Of a DNA stretch of 43,704 bases, positions 23,741 to 32,515 are shown one piece after another (the stretch's first letter is position 1; the number at the start of each line of letters is the position of its first letter). Position numbers and translations under genes: made by a program. This DNA is from an uncultured Oscillospiraceae bacterium (lineage in GTDB: Bacteria > Bacillota > Clostridia > Oscillospirales > Oscillospiraceae), in the NCBI GenBank assembly GCA_910584045.1, contig CAJTYO010000019.1:1-43704 (forward strand), written 5' to 3'. The notes beneath the pieces are model-generated. The model did no database searches. It saw only the letters and a program-made list of their open reading frames with translations, and was not told where the DNA came from.

Positions 23741-26311
23741 ATGAAAAACAAGTCTTTGCCGCGTTCTTTCAAAATCAGCATAGCGGTGATAATTTGTTTC
23801 ACCATTTTCGTATTTTCCTTTCTGGGAATATCCATTCACACCATGAGTGAAAATACGATTGAGGATATCGGCACCGCTTACATGGCCGGAATGAATGAGC
23901 AGGTATCTTTACATTTTGAAACGATTATTGAACTCCGCCTGACAATGGCGGAATCCATCGCGCATATTGCGGCAGGAGATGGAAATTCCGGCTATGGCGA
24001 AAAGGAAGAAATTGAATACGGCGCAAGAGCAAGGCACTTTTTATGCGCCGCCTTATATTCGTCAGATGGCGAAATTGAAATGATTTATGGCGATCCTGTG
24101 GAGCTCAAACACCCCGAGCCGTTTTTAGAAAGTTTGCGGAACGGGGAGCGAAAAACGGCGTCCGCAGTTGACAGCAGCGGGGACGGTGTGATTTTGTTCG
24201 GCGTCCCCTGTGAATATCCCATGTCCGGCGGAACCAGCAGCCTTGCCATGGTTGTAGGGCTTTCTACCAAATATATGGGTGAAGTCCTTTTCCTCGATTC
24301 AGACACTTCATTGATCTATTCTTTTGTCATACGAAAAGACGGCAGCTACGTTGTTGGAAACGAGGACGAGGCGCACGTAAATTATTTTGACAGGCTTACC
24401 AGTGTTTTTGAAGGTCAGGGCAAGGAAGCTGCTTTTTACATTGAGCAGCTGACTAAGGCCATGAGCTCCAATGAAGAGTATTCCGCCATTCTGAAAAATG
24501 ACGAATCACGCCGTCACCTGTATTGCACCAGCCTCCCCTATTGTGATTGGTATTTGGTGACGGTCCTTCCCTTTGATGAGCTGGATTATGCGATTGCGGG
24601 GATGAGCCGTCATTGGCTTACCATTGTATACGCCGCTTCTTTTGCGGTAATCGCTATGCTCCTTTACATATTCTTTCAGTATTTGGGGTTGTTCAGAAAC
24701 CAGGTATCTGAATTGAAGCGCATGAACATAGAAATGGATACGGCTCGGAAAGATGCAGAAAGGGCTAGAAAAGAGGCGGAGCAGGCCAATATGGCCAAGC
24801 AGGACTTTCTTTCCAGCATGAGCCACGATATACGCACACCTATGAACGCCATCATTGGGATGACGTCGTTAGCCATAGACAATGCAAATAATTCGGGGCA
24901 AGTTCAGGATTATCTGCGTAAAATTGCACTGTCCAGCAAGCATCTGCTGGGACTGATCAACGACGTATTGGATATATCTAAGATTGAAAGCGGTAAAATG
25001 GCGCTGAATATTGAGCAAGTGTCGTTAAGAGAGGTAATGGACTGTATTGTCAATATTATGCAGCCTCAGGTCAAGGCAAAAAATCAGCACTTCAACGCAG
25101 TTGCTTACGAAATCCTTTCGGAAGATGTGCGCTGTGACAGCGTGCGGCTGAATCAGGTGCTGATCAACCTGCTGGGAAACGCCGTCAAATTTACGCCGGA
25201 AAACGGCTCGATCCAAGCGGCGGTGTACCAAGAGGCACTGCCGGAAACGCCTTCCCGCGTCCGTACACATTTCCTGGTAAGCGATACGGGAATTGGTATG
25301 TCAAAAGAGTATCAAAAGGTAATATTTGAATCTTTCAGCAGAGAGGACAACACTCGGGTGCGGAAAACTGAGGGTTCCGGGCTTGGAATGACGATTACCA
25401 AATATATTGTAGACGCGATGGACGGCGATATTTCCGTCCGCAGCGAGCAGGGCAAAGGCAGTGAGTTCCATGTTGTTCTTGACTTGGAAAAGGCGGCGGA
25501 GCATGAGATGGATACGGTGCTCCCGTGCTGGAATGTACTGGTTGTTGACGGTGATGAGCGGCTATGTACCAATACGGTTCATGTTTTGGAGTCTATCGGC
25601 GTCCGCGCCGAATGGTGTGTGAGCGCTGAACAGGCAATGGACCGGATTGCTGATAGCCGCTGTCAGCTGGTCCTTTTGGGATGGAAATTACCGGGTATGA
25701 ATGGAGTTGAGGCCGCCCGTACAATCCAATCAAATTTTGGTGAAGACCGGCCGGCGACGATGCTCATGGCCTGCGATTGGAGCGAGATAGCAGACGAAGC
25801 CAGAGAAGCGGGGATTTCCGGATTTATATCCAAACCACTGTTTAAGTCTACTTTATTCGACGCACTAAGCGCGTTTGCTGGTACTGGTGTTGAAGAGGCT
25901 GCCGGCGCTGAAAAGGCAGTTGATCTGGTGCTTCGGGGGAAGCATATTTTATTGGCGGAGGATAACGAACTTAACTGGGAAGTGGCAAAGGAAATGCTCG
26001 CTGTCCTTGAAATGGAATTGGATTGGGTTGAAAACGGACAAAATTGTGTTGCGAAATTTGAAAAATCCCCGGTGGGGTATTATGACGCGATTCTTATGGA
26101 TGTGCGAATGCCCATTATGGACGGCTATGAAGCGACTGCGGCTATCCGTGGGCTGGAACGTAAGGACGCGGATATTCCCATTATCGCAATGACTGCCGAT
26201 GCGTTTTCAGAAGATATTCAAAAGTGTTTGGAGTGCGGCATGAATGACCATTTGGCAAAACCAATTGATATTCAGGCTGTCGCCTATAAGTTAAAAAAGT
26301 ATCTAAAATAA
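23741..26311 (+). CDS. Membrane hybrid sensor kinase with two receivers, first one degenerate
   Basis: An 856-residue kinase. TM1 (~11-33: ISIAVIICFTIFVFSFLGIS), an extracytoplasmic sensor of ~250 residues with Cache-like features, TM2 (~290-312), a coiled segment (~320-350), HisKA with H362 (FLSSMSHDIRTPMNAIIGM), and HATPase (NLLGNAVKFTPENG, DTGIGMS, GSGLGMTI). Two receivers follow. In the first (~590-705) the phospho-acceptor position is G647 (LLGWKLPGMNG) and the acidic pair is broken (VVDGDE), so it cannot be phosphorylated in the usual way. The second (~725-850) is intact with D787 (AILMDVRMPIMDGYEA) and K in LAKP. Codon use is AT-richer than in the neighbours, suggesting separate ancestry. 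The MITE lies just upstream. Confidence 0.93.
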   Translation: MKNKSLPRSFKISIAVIICFTIFVFSFLGISIHTMSENTIEDIGTAYMAGMNEQVSLHFETIIELRLTMAESIAHIAAGDGNSGYGEKEEIEYGARARHFLCAALYSSDGEIEMIYGDPVELKHPEPFLESLRNGERKTASAVDSSGDGVILFGVPCEYPMSGGTSSLAMVVGLSTKYMGEVLFLDSDTSLIYSFVIRKDGSYVVGNEDEAHVNYFDRLTSVFEGQGKEAAFYIEQLTKAMSSNEEYSAILKNDESRRHLYCTSLPYCDWYLVTVLPFDELDYAIAGMSRHWLTIVYAASFAVIAMLLYIFFQYLGLFRNQVSELKRMNIEMDTARKDAERARKEAEQANMAKQDFLSSMSHDIRTPMNAIIGMTSLAIDNANNSGQVQDYLRKIALSSKHLLGLINDVLDISKIESGKMALNIEQVSLREVMDCIVNIMQPQVKAKNQHFNAVAYEILSEDVRCDSVRLNQVLINLLGNAVKFTPENGSIQAAVYQEALPETPSRVRTHFLVSDTGIGMSKEYQKVIFESFSREDNTRVRKTEGSGLGMTITKYIVDAMDGDISVRSEQGKGSEFHVVLDLEKAAEHEMDTVLPCWNVLVVDGDERLCTNTVHVLESIGVRAEWCVSAEQAMDRIADSRCQLVLLGWKLPGMNGVEAARTIQSNFGEDRPATMLMACDWSEIADEAREAGISGFISKPLFKSTLFDALSAFAGTGVEEAAGAEKAVDLVLRGKHILLAEDNELNWEVAKEMLAVLEMELDWVENGQNCVAKFEKSPVGYYDAILMDVRMPIMDGYEATAAIRGLERKDADIPIIAMTADAFSEDIQKCLECGMNDHLAKPIDIQAVAYKLKKYLK

Positions 26312-26525
26312 TGAAGGGTGTACGGAGGCAGGATAATTATAAGCAGAACCAGAACGCAAAGCTGGCAGCATAACGCAGGATAAGGTTTTGCTGCTTTGTA
26401 CCAACTTGCGCAACTTCCAGTTGATCGGGCAGTCATCCACGGGTGGCTGACTGCCCACTTTGAATATTTTGACGAATGGTTTAGCAAATCCGCTTTCAGC
26501 AACACCAATCTGAAAAGAGAGATCA
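26312..26525. other. Unassigned sequence after the kinase, possible gene relic
   Basis: Both strands hold short open frames without ribosome binding sites. On the + strand a 20-residue frame from 26310 ends ...QNQNAKLAA; on the - strand a 96-residue frame (26593-26303) has no recognisable domain. The 26431-26453 stretch is a short inverted repeat (GGGCAGTC...GACTGCCC). It looks like a decayed fragment, perhaps of mobile DNA, but I cannot name the source. Confidence 0.4.
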
Positions 26526-26570
26526 AAAATGCCGTAAAAGCCTTGATAAATAAGGCTTTTACGGCATTTT
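26526..26570. terminator. Bidirectional terminator between kinase and oxidoreductase
   Basis: A perfect 19-bp stem (AAAATGCCGTAAAAGCCTT 26526-26544 / 26552-26570) with loop GATAAAT. It ends in TTTT on + and has AAAA at its start, so it works in both directions between convergent genes. Confidence 0.9.
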
Positions 26571-26589
26571 AGAACTTCTAAAAAGATAG

Positions 26590-27879
26590 TCAAGAAATAA
26601 ACCGACGCTTAAACGACTCTAGCTGCATCGTTTCGCCGCCGTTGAGACGGGAAGCCTCGGCGGCCAAGGCCATGACATGGCTCTCCACAGAGGCGTCGAT
26701 GCCCGTGAGGACCTCGTCACCGCCGGAGGCAATCAAATCGCAGAGCTGGCCCACCAGCCCTGCGTCGCCGCCGCCGTGGCCGGCGAACTCACTCTTCTGG
26801 TCGTCAAGATGGAGGACCTCCTCTCCACAGCCAAAGCGGCGGACGATCAGCTCGTTGCGTTCCAGATCGCCCTCAATCTCTCCCAGGGTGCCGGTGAGCT
26901 TGATGGTGCGGTGGCAAGTCTCGGTGAAAGCGGTCATGGTGAAGGTCGCATGGATGTTGTCGGCGAACTCCATACTCACCGTTTGGTGGTCCACCACATC
27001 GTTGTCGCAACGGTACACGCATCGACCATAGGGGCCGGTCAGCAGGGCCTCCCGCAGGGTCTCCTCCGTGGGCGGGCCGCCGGTGACCACGTTGTTGGGC
27101 CAGCCGGTCTTACCGCTGCGGATGCCGCAGTGAGTGCCTGTAATGTAGATTTTCTCCGCGTCGTAGATGCACCCGTCCTTGCAGGCGCAGTCCGCCAGAC
27201 AGCGCTCCCCCGCGCCTTCAGGGGCACGCTCCGGACGGAAGTGGTCCAGCGTGCCGAAGCTCTGGACTTTCAGGCACCGCTCTCCCGCCAACCAGCGGAG
27301 AATGTCCATATCGTGGCAGCTCTTAGCAAGAATCATGGGGCTGGTCTCGTCGCTTCGCCGCCAGTTGCCACGGACAAAGCTGTGGGCGTGGTGCCAATAG
27401 GCCACATGCTCCACCGCATCAATGGTCTCTAGCTTGCCGATCTCCCCGCGGCGCAGCAGATCGTGGAGCGCCGCGTAAAAGGGCGTATACCGCAGAACGT
27501 GGCATACCACTACAATGCGTCCCGTCTCATGGGCCTTCTGCTGGAGCTGCAGGCACTCGCGCAGATCCGGGGAGATGGGCTTTTCCAGCAGAACATGGTA
27601 GCCCTTGTCCAGGGCCTTCAGGGCGGCGGGCACGTGCTGGCGGTCCTGGGTGGCAATGAGCATCACGTCTGCCAGTTTTGGCTGGGACAGCAGCTCCTCG
27701 TCAGAGGAGAAACACGTATCCTCCGGCACGCCGTACCACTCCCGCAGCAGGGCCAGACGGCCCGGGCGGCTGTCCGCCCCCGCCACGATCTGCATCTTCT
27801 CCGGGTGGTGTTTCTGGTAGGAGGCGTAGGCCTCCAGGCCGCGGCTGCCACAGCCGCAGATGGCAAAGGTAATGGGCAT
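26590..27879 (-). CDS. Gfo/Idh/MocA-family NAD(P)-dependent oxidoreductase
   Basis: A 429-residue soluble enzyme. AAGGAGGAAA precedes the ATG at 27879. The N-terminal Rossmann fold (1-~125) has the dinucleotide motif CGCGSRG (residues ~9-15), ADSRPGR at the end of strand 2, and the family marker EKPISPD near 100. The C-terminal substrate domain carries the usual central-sheet elements (HVLRYTPFY, KSCHDMDILRWLAGE) and a Cys-rich insertion (CLADCACKDGCIY, ~225-240) typical of a subset of these enzymes. Members act on sugars, inositols or glycosides, often in glycan use; the substrate cannot be told. It lies downstream of ispG by 60 nt with its own ribosome binding site, after a short GC hairpin (27898-27921), so it may be separately transcribed. 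Confidence 0.92.
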   Translation of the reverse strand: MPITFAICGCGSRGLEAYASYQKHHPEKMQIVAGADSRPGRLALLREWYGVPEDTCFSSDEELLSQPKLADVMLIATQDRQHVPAALKALDKGYHVLLEKPISPDLRECLQLQQKAHETGRIVVVCHVLRYTPFYAALHDLLRRGEIGKLETIDAVEHVAYWHHAHSFVRGNWRRSDETSPMILAKSCHDMDILRWLAGERCLKVQSFGTLDHFRPERAPEGAGERCLADCACKDGCIYDAEKIYITGTHCGIRSGKTGWPNNVVTGGPPTEETLREALLTGPYGRCVYRCDNDVVDHQTVSMEFADNIHATFTMTAFTETCHRTIKLTGTLGEIEGDLERNELIVRRFGCGEEVLHLDDQKSEFAGHGGGDAGLVGQLCDLIASGGDEVLTGIDASVESHVMALAAEASRLNGGETMQLESFKRRFIS

Positions 27880-27939
27880 ATCTTTTCCTCCTTCTCACCC
27901 GCCCCTTCTCCATGGGCGGGCGGCGTTTCTTCTATGTAT

Positions 27940-28992
27940 CTATTTTTTAGACGCGGACAGATTGGCGATTTCCGTCATGAGCTCGTCCACTAGGCGCTCT
28001 TGGGGTACCTTGCGGAGAATCTTCCCCTTGCGAAAGATTAGACCTTCCCCTTTTCCGCCGGCAATGCCCACATCGGCACAGGCGGCCTCGCCGGGACCGT
28101 TCACCGCGCAGCCCATGACTGCCACGGTGATGGGCAGGGTGCAGTCCGCCAGGCGGCGTTCCACCTCCCGCGCCATAGGGATCAGATCGATGTTGGTCCG
28201 GCCGCAGGTGGGGCAGGCAATGATGTTAGGGCCCTCCTGCCGCAGTCCGGCGGCCAGGAGAATCTTCTTCGCCGCGTATACCTCCTCCTCCGGGTCCGCC
28301 GTCAGAGTCACCCGCAGGGTGTCCCCAATGCCCAGGCACAGCAGTCCGCCAATACCCATGGCAGACTTGACCACACCCATAGAGGGCGTTCCCGCCTCGG
28401 TAACGCCCAGGTGCAGAGGATAGGGACAGCGTTCGCTTAGCAATCGGTAGGCACCCATGGTCACCGGTACTGAAGAGCATTTCACCGAGATACAGATATC
28501 CGTGAAATCAAATTTTTCCAACAGGGAGACATGGCCCAGGGCGCTCTCCGCCAGGGCCTCCGACGTGGGGCCGCCGTACTTTTTGAGGATCTCCCGCTCC
28601 AGGGAGCCGCCGTTGACTCCCACGCGGATGGGGATGCCCCCTGCACGGCAGGCGTCTGCCACGGCCTTTACCCTGTCCTCGCCGCCGATGTTGCCGGGAT
28701 TGATACGGATTTTGTCCACACCTTGGGCGGCACACTCCAAGGCCAGCTTATAGTCGAAGTGGATATCCGCCACCAAGGGGATGTGAATCCGGGATTTGAT
28801 CCGGCCGATGGACTGTGCCGCCGCTATGTCGGGCACGGCCACGCGAATGATCTCGCAGCCGGCCTGCTCCAGACGGAGAATCTGCTCTACCGTGGCGGGG
28901 ACGTCGTGGGTCTTGGTGCTGCACATGGACTGGATAGAAACCGGTGCGCCGCCGCCTATAGGCACGCCGCCCGCGTGTATCTGTTTTGTCAT
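27940..28992 (-). CDS. ispG: 4-hydroxy-3-methylbut-2-en-1-yl diphosphate synthase
   Basis: A 350-residue enzyme of the MEP isoprenoid pathway that converts MEcPP to HMBPP using a [4Fe-4S] cluster. The N-terminal TIM barrel shows VSIQSMCSTKTHD, VAVPDIAAAQSI, PLVADIHFDYKLAL and KIRINPGNIGG. The cluster ligands are C260 and C263 (ACPTCGR), C295 (MGCAVNGPGE) and E302. Length is normal for the bacterial form. The start overlaps the rseP stop as ATGA, the tail end of the pyrH-to-ispG operon. Complete and apparently functional. Confidence 0.97.
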   Translation of the reverse strand: MTKQIHAGGVPIGGGAPVSIQSMCSTKTHDVPATVEQILRLEQAGCEIIRVAVPDIAAAQSIGRIKSRIHIPLVADIHFDYKLALECAAQGVDKIRINPGNIGGEDRVKAVADACRAGGIPIRVGVNGGSLEREILKKYGGPTSEALAESALGHVSLLEKFDFTDICISVKCSSVPVTMGAYRLLSERCPYPLHLGVTEAGTPSMGVVKSAMGIGGLLCLGIGDTLRVTLTADPEEEVYAAKKILLAAGLRQEGPNIIACPTCGRTNIDLIPMAREVERRLADCTLPITVAVMGCAVNGPGEAACADVGIAGGKGEGLIFRKGKILRKVPQERLVDELMTEIANLSASKK

Positions 28993-30065
28993 GGTGCAGT
29001 CCCCCTTCCAAACAGTCTCATAATATCATTGAAGGTAACAAACAGCATCAGCGCCATCAGAAGCGCCAGGAAGATCATGTTGATGACAGCCTCGTACTTG
29101 ATGGGGATTTTTTTGTTCAGAAGCTTCTCCGATATAGCGGAGATGACCAGGAAAATGATGTGGCCGCCGTCCAGAGCGGGAATGGGCAGCAGGTTCATAA
29201 CCGCCAGGTTCACCGTGATCATCGCGCCGAAATAGGCAATGTTCAGCAGCGCGTCGGTAAAGCTGGCGCTCTGGGCCCCGATCTCGCCGATGTTGGAGAC
29301 GATCCCCACCGGGCCGGTGAGCTCGTTCACCCCTGCGCCGCCTGTGAACAGCATCTGCAAGCTGTACCAGACGATGCGGACGAAGTCCACCGCCGTGTAC
29401 CACGTATACCGCAGCCGTGCGCCCAGGGTGGCCTCCAGCACAATGGAGGAGCGATAGAAGCCGTAGCCCTCGTAGGGATTGCCCTCGCTGTCGCTGAAGG
29501 TCCCCACGGCCAGATCCTCAAAGACCACCTTCTCCCCGTTGCGCAGGACCACCATATCAATGGGCTGCCGGTTGGCCAGGCGGATGAGGAGGTCGATGTC
29601 GTTGGCCAGATAGATGCGGGAGCCGTTGATGGAATAGATCACGTCCCCCTCCAGCAGCGGCGCGCCGTTGACTGCCGCGAACTCCGGGGCGCAGCCTGCC
29701 GCCACGGGGACCAGGAAGCCGCTGGCAAAGCAGTTGACTACCAGAAGAATCGCAACGCCCAACAGGAAATTCATGAAAGCTCCGGCGGCAAAGACGAACA
29801 CCTTTTTCCAGAACCCCTGCCTGCTCAGGCTGTGGGGGTCGTCGGAGGCCTCCTCCTCGCCCTCCAGGGCGCAAAAGCCCCCGATAGGCAGGGCGCGGAG
29901 GGCAAAGGTGGTCCCATTCTTCCCCTCCTTGCGCCATATCTGGGGCCCCATGCCGATAGCAAACTCGTGGACCGTCACGCCGCACAGGCGGGCGGCGATG
30001 AAGTGGCCCCATTCGTGGATGGCGATCAATATGCCGAAGAGAAGAATGGCGATAATAATATACAT
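28989..30065 (-). CDS. rseP: Site-2 (RseP-type, M50) membrane metalloprotease
   Basis: A 358-residue intramembrane zinc protease. The active site motif H17-E-W-G-H21 lies in the first transmembrane helix (ILIAIHEWGHF), and the second motif NLLPIPALDGGH lies in the third helix region (~300-312). A PDZ-like domain sits between (GDVIYSINGSRIYLANDIDL). Four membrane segments are visible. Members cut anti-sigma factors or clear signal-peptide remnants. GAGGT precedes the ATG. Its place between dxr and ispG is the usual one in Clostridia, although here a TIM-barrel gene is inserted upstream. Confidence 0.95.
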   Translation of the reverse strand: MYIIIAILLFGILIAIHEWGHFIAARLCGVTVHEFAIGMGPQIWRKEGKNGTTFALRALPIGGFCALEGEEEASDDPHSLSRQGFWKKVFVFAAGAFMNFLLGVAILLVVNCFASGFLVPVAAGCAPEFAAVNGAPLLEGDVIYSINGSRIYLANDIDLLIRLANRQPIDMVVLRNGEKVVFEDLAVGTFSDSEGNPYEGYGFYRSSIVLEATLGARLRYTWYTAVDFVRIVWYSLQMLFTGGAGVNELTGPVGIVSNIGEIGAQSASFTDALLNIAYFGAMITVNLAVMNLLPIPALDGGHIIFLVISAISEKLLNKKIPIKYEAVINMIFLALLMALMLFVTFNDIMRLFGRGTAP

Positions 30066-30074
30066 GGTCTTACC

Positions 30075-30878
30075 TCATATGGGGAGATTTTGGGCAGGAC
30101 AGAGCTGTCCCAGCCACTGAACGGAGGCACACAGCCCCTCCGCCGTTTTGGTCTCCAGAACGGCCCGACCGCCGCAGGACACAGCTAGGGACAGGTACTT
30201 TTTGACGTCAATCTCCCCCGTCCCTAGGGGCAGATGATTTTTCCGTCCGGCCGCGTCGTGTAGGTGGAAGTGGGTCAGACGCTGCCGGCGGCGCAGGATT
30301 ACGGGCTCATCTCCGCCGCCGATGCTGTGATTGTGGCCGACGTCGAAAGTCAGGGCAAAGTGCGGAGCCTCCAGCAGCAGATCGATGGCCTGGGTCTGGA
30401 AATCCGTAAATCCGCTGCTGTTTTCTATGCAGAGCTTCACCGGCGCGCCGTCCATCGCCGCCTCGCACCGGTCACGGAAGCGGCATATGTCCGACAGATA
30501 CCTCTCTCGGTACGCATCAAAAAGAAAAACCTTTTGGTCCGGCAATGTAAAGTATACGCCTCGGGACAAGTGCATATTCAAAATGGGCGAATCCAACGCC
30601 CGCGCCAGGCAGATCGCATCCAGGGCCGTGTGGGTATACGCCTCCGCGATCCGTGGGTTGAAGTCCGCCGGGTTCAGGTTTTCGTCCAGGTGGAGGGTGA
30701 AGTAAAGACGAAATTCCTCCGCCAACTTTTGCAGGCGGGAGGGATCGATCCGGTCTGTCTGGTACTGGGGCAGATTCATGTTCAGCTCGACGAATTGCAG
30801 CCCCAGTTCTCGGCACAGACGGGCGCAGTCCTCCGGCGAGCGCAGTTCGATCAGAGTGGGCATCCCCAGATCGATCAT
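30075..30878 (-). CDS. Xylose-isomerase-like TIM barrel (sugar phosphate isomerase/epimerase) protein
   Basis: A 267-residue soluble protein of the AP-endonuclease-2/sugar-isomerase barrel fold. Metal-ligand type positions are visible at strand ends: ENSSGF (Glu), FDVGHNHSIG (Asp and His), THFHLHDAAGRKNHLPLGTGEID (His cluster), and AVLETKT (Glu). The order HLDEN / NMHLSRG / IENSS / DVGH / HLHD / ETK fits a metal-dependent isomerase or epimerase. The start overlaps the dxr stop (ATGA) and the stop is 9 nt before rseP, so it is translated with the MEP genes. Substrate unknown; a link to isoprenoid or sugar-phosphate supply is by position only. This gene is not part of the usual pyrH-ispG cluster. 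Confidence 0.88.
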   Translation of the reverse strand: MIDLGMPTLIELRSPEDCARLCRELGLQFVELNMNLPQYQTDRIDPSRLQKLAEEFRLYFTLHLDENLNPADFNPRIAEAYTHTALDAICLARALDSPILNMHLSRGVYFTLPDQKVFLFDAYRERYLSDICRFRDRCEAAMDGAPVKLCIENSSGFTDFQTQAIDLLLEAPHFALTFDVGHNHSIGGGDEPVILRRRQRLTHFHLHDAAGRKNHLPLGTGEIDVKKYLSLAVSCGGRAVLETKTAEGLCASVQWLGQLCPAQNLPI

Positions 30879-32023
30879 TTTACCGCCTCCTTAACGCACT
30901 CCCGGGCTCGCCGGTCCGCGTCCAAAATCTCCTCCATGGCGGGACGGCTGACACAGGGGACCGCATCCAGGGCGCGGGCCACGAGGTCCGGAATCTGTCC
31001 GAGAGTGATCTCCTCCCGGCAAAACAAGTCCACCGCCTCCTCGTTGGCCGCGTTGAGTACCGCACAGCTGCTTCCGCCTGTCCGGGCGCAGTCCATGGCC
31101 ATACGCAGGCAGGGGAACGCCTCCAGGTCCGGCGGCGCGAAGGTCAGGGGAGGACAGCTGAGCAGGTCTAGGGGCGGCAGCTGGGATGCCCCCCGGTCCG
31201 GGTAGGTCAGCGCATACCGGATAGGCAGGCGCATGTCCGGCGTACCCATCTGGGCCAGCACCGCGCCGTCCCGGAACTCCACCATGGAGTGGATGATGCT
31301 CTGGCGGTGGATCACCACGCTGACCTGGTCCGGCGTCACCCGGAACAGGCGCATGGCCTCGATGAACTCCAGGCCCTTGTTCATCAGGGTGGCGCAGTCG
31401 ATGGTGATCTTCTCCCCCATAGCCCAATTTGGGTGGCGGAGGGCGTCGGCCTTGGTTTTCTTTCCGACCTCCTCCCGGCTCAGGCCGAAGAAGGGTCCGC
31501 CGGAGCAGGTCAGGATCAATTTTTTGATCTCCCCCCGGTCCCGGGACCCTTGCAGGCACTGGAAAATGGCGGAGTGCTCGCTGTCCACGGGGATGATCTC
31601 CGCCCCGTACCGCTTCGCGGCATCCATCACCAGCTCCCCGGCGCAGACCAGGGTTTCCTTGTTGGCGAAGGCCACCCGCTTGCCTGCCTCAATGGCGGCC
31701 ATGGTGGGCCACAGCGCCGCCGTGCCCACCACGGCGGTGACCACCGCCTCGCTCTCCGGCAGGGAGGCTGCCCGCCGCAGGCCGTCCAGGCCGTAAGCTA
31801 TCTCGACGTCCAGCCCCGCCAGCCGCTTCGCCAGCTCCAGTGCGGCCTCCAGTTCGTTCACCGCTACCAGCTGGGGGCGGAACTCCCGAGCCTGCTGCTC
31901 CAGGAGGTCGATACTGTTTCTTGCCGTCAAAGCGGCGACTCGGATGCCCTGCTCCCGGCAGACGTCCAGCGTCTGCCGCCCAATGGAGCCGGTGGAACCC
32001 AAAAGAGAGATCGTCTGTACCAT
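30875..32023 (-). CDS. dxr: 1-deoxy-D-xylulose 5-phosphate reductoisomerase
   Basis: A 382-residue enzyme making MEP from DXP with NADPH, first committed step of the MEP pathway. The NADPH motif is GSTGSIGRQTLDV at residues 9-21. Catalytic-domain features: KETLVCAGEL, VDSEHSAIFQCL (metal-binding Asp/Glu) and CSGGPFFG, followed by HPNWAMGEKITIDCATLMNKGLE with the Glu ligand, and a flexible loop. Normal length. AAGGAG lies 5 nt before the ATG. Together with ispG in the same operon it commits this organism to the MEP route. Confidence 0.97.
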   Translation of the reverse strand: MVQTISLLGSTGSIGRQTLDVCREQGIRVAALTARNSIDLLEQQAREFRPQLVAVNELEAALELAKRLAGLDVEIAYGLDGLRRAASLPESEAVVTAVVGTAALWPTMAAIEAGKRVAFANKETLVCAGELVMDAAKRYGAEIIPVDSEHSAIFQCLQGSRDRGEIKKLILTCSGGPFFGLSREEVGKKTKADALRHPNWAMGEKITIDCATLMNKGLEFIEAMRLFRVTPDQVSVVIHRQSIIHSMVEFRDGAVLAQMGTPDMRLPIRYALTYPDRGASQLPPLDLLSCPPLTFAPPDLEAFPCLRMAMDCARTGGSSCAVLNAANEEAVDLFCREEITLGQIPDLVARALDAVPCVSRPAMEEILDADRRARECVKEAVK

Positions 32024-32039
32024 ATGTTCTCCTTACCGG

Positions 32040-32483
32040 TCAAAGTTTCTTGAAAAGCCGCGCACTCCAGAACTCCATGCCCAGCTCGTCGATGTAGAAA
32101 TGGAGGATCGCCCGGAAATTTTTAGTGGCCGTGCCCAGTGTGATGAACTCCGCCTCCGGCCGGACAGCTTCCTCCGCATACCGGAACAGCGCGGAGCCCA
32201 CGCCCCGAGAACGGTAGGCGGGCTTCACGTAGAGTTCCTCCACCTCAAAGCAGGCGGTCCCCTCCGACATAACTGAGCTTGTGCCTTTCGCTTTTTCCAG
32301 CTTTCCGAAAAGGCAGCCAATGATCTCGCTCTTTTCCTCCGCAAGAAAAATGCGGTTTCCCTCCAGGTCCTCGATTCCGTTCCTTCGGTAGCCGTGAGAG
32401 ATGTTCTCCGCCTCCCAGTCCACGGACAGTGCGATCAGCTCCCTTGCTATGGAGCCACAGAGCTTGACTTCCCTAATCTCCAA
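32040..32483 (-). CDS. GNAT-family N-acetyltransferase
   Basis: About 147 residues from a TTG at 32483 (GGGGG 8 nt upstream); an alternative TTG at 32507 adds eight residues. The acetyl-CoA site is clear: VEELYVKPAYRSRGVGSALF (Q/RxxGxG/A-type, residues ~90-110). Before it lie RIFLAEEKSEIIGCLFGKLE, and after it EAEFITLGTATKNFRAILHFYIDELGMEF, giving the full GNAT fold. The substrate cannot be predicted. It sits in the operon between cdsA (9-33 nt) and dxr (17 nt), a position not standard for this cluster. Confidence 0.88.
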   Translation of the reverse strand: MEIREVKLCGSIARELIALSVDWEAENISHGYRRNGIEDLEGNRIFLAEEKSEIIGCLFGKLEKAKGTSSVMSEGTACFEVEELYVKPAYRSRGVGSALFRYAEEAVRPEAEFITLGTATKNFRAILHFYIDELGMEFWSARLFKKL

Positions 32484-32515
32484 TCCATATACCCCCAGAA
32501 AGATCAATGAGCAGC

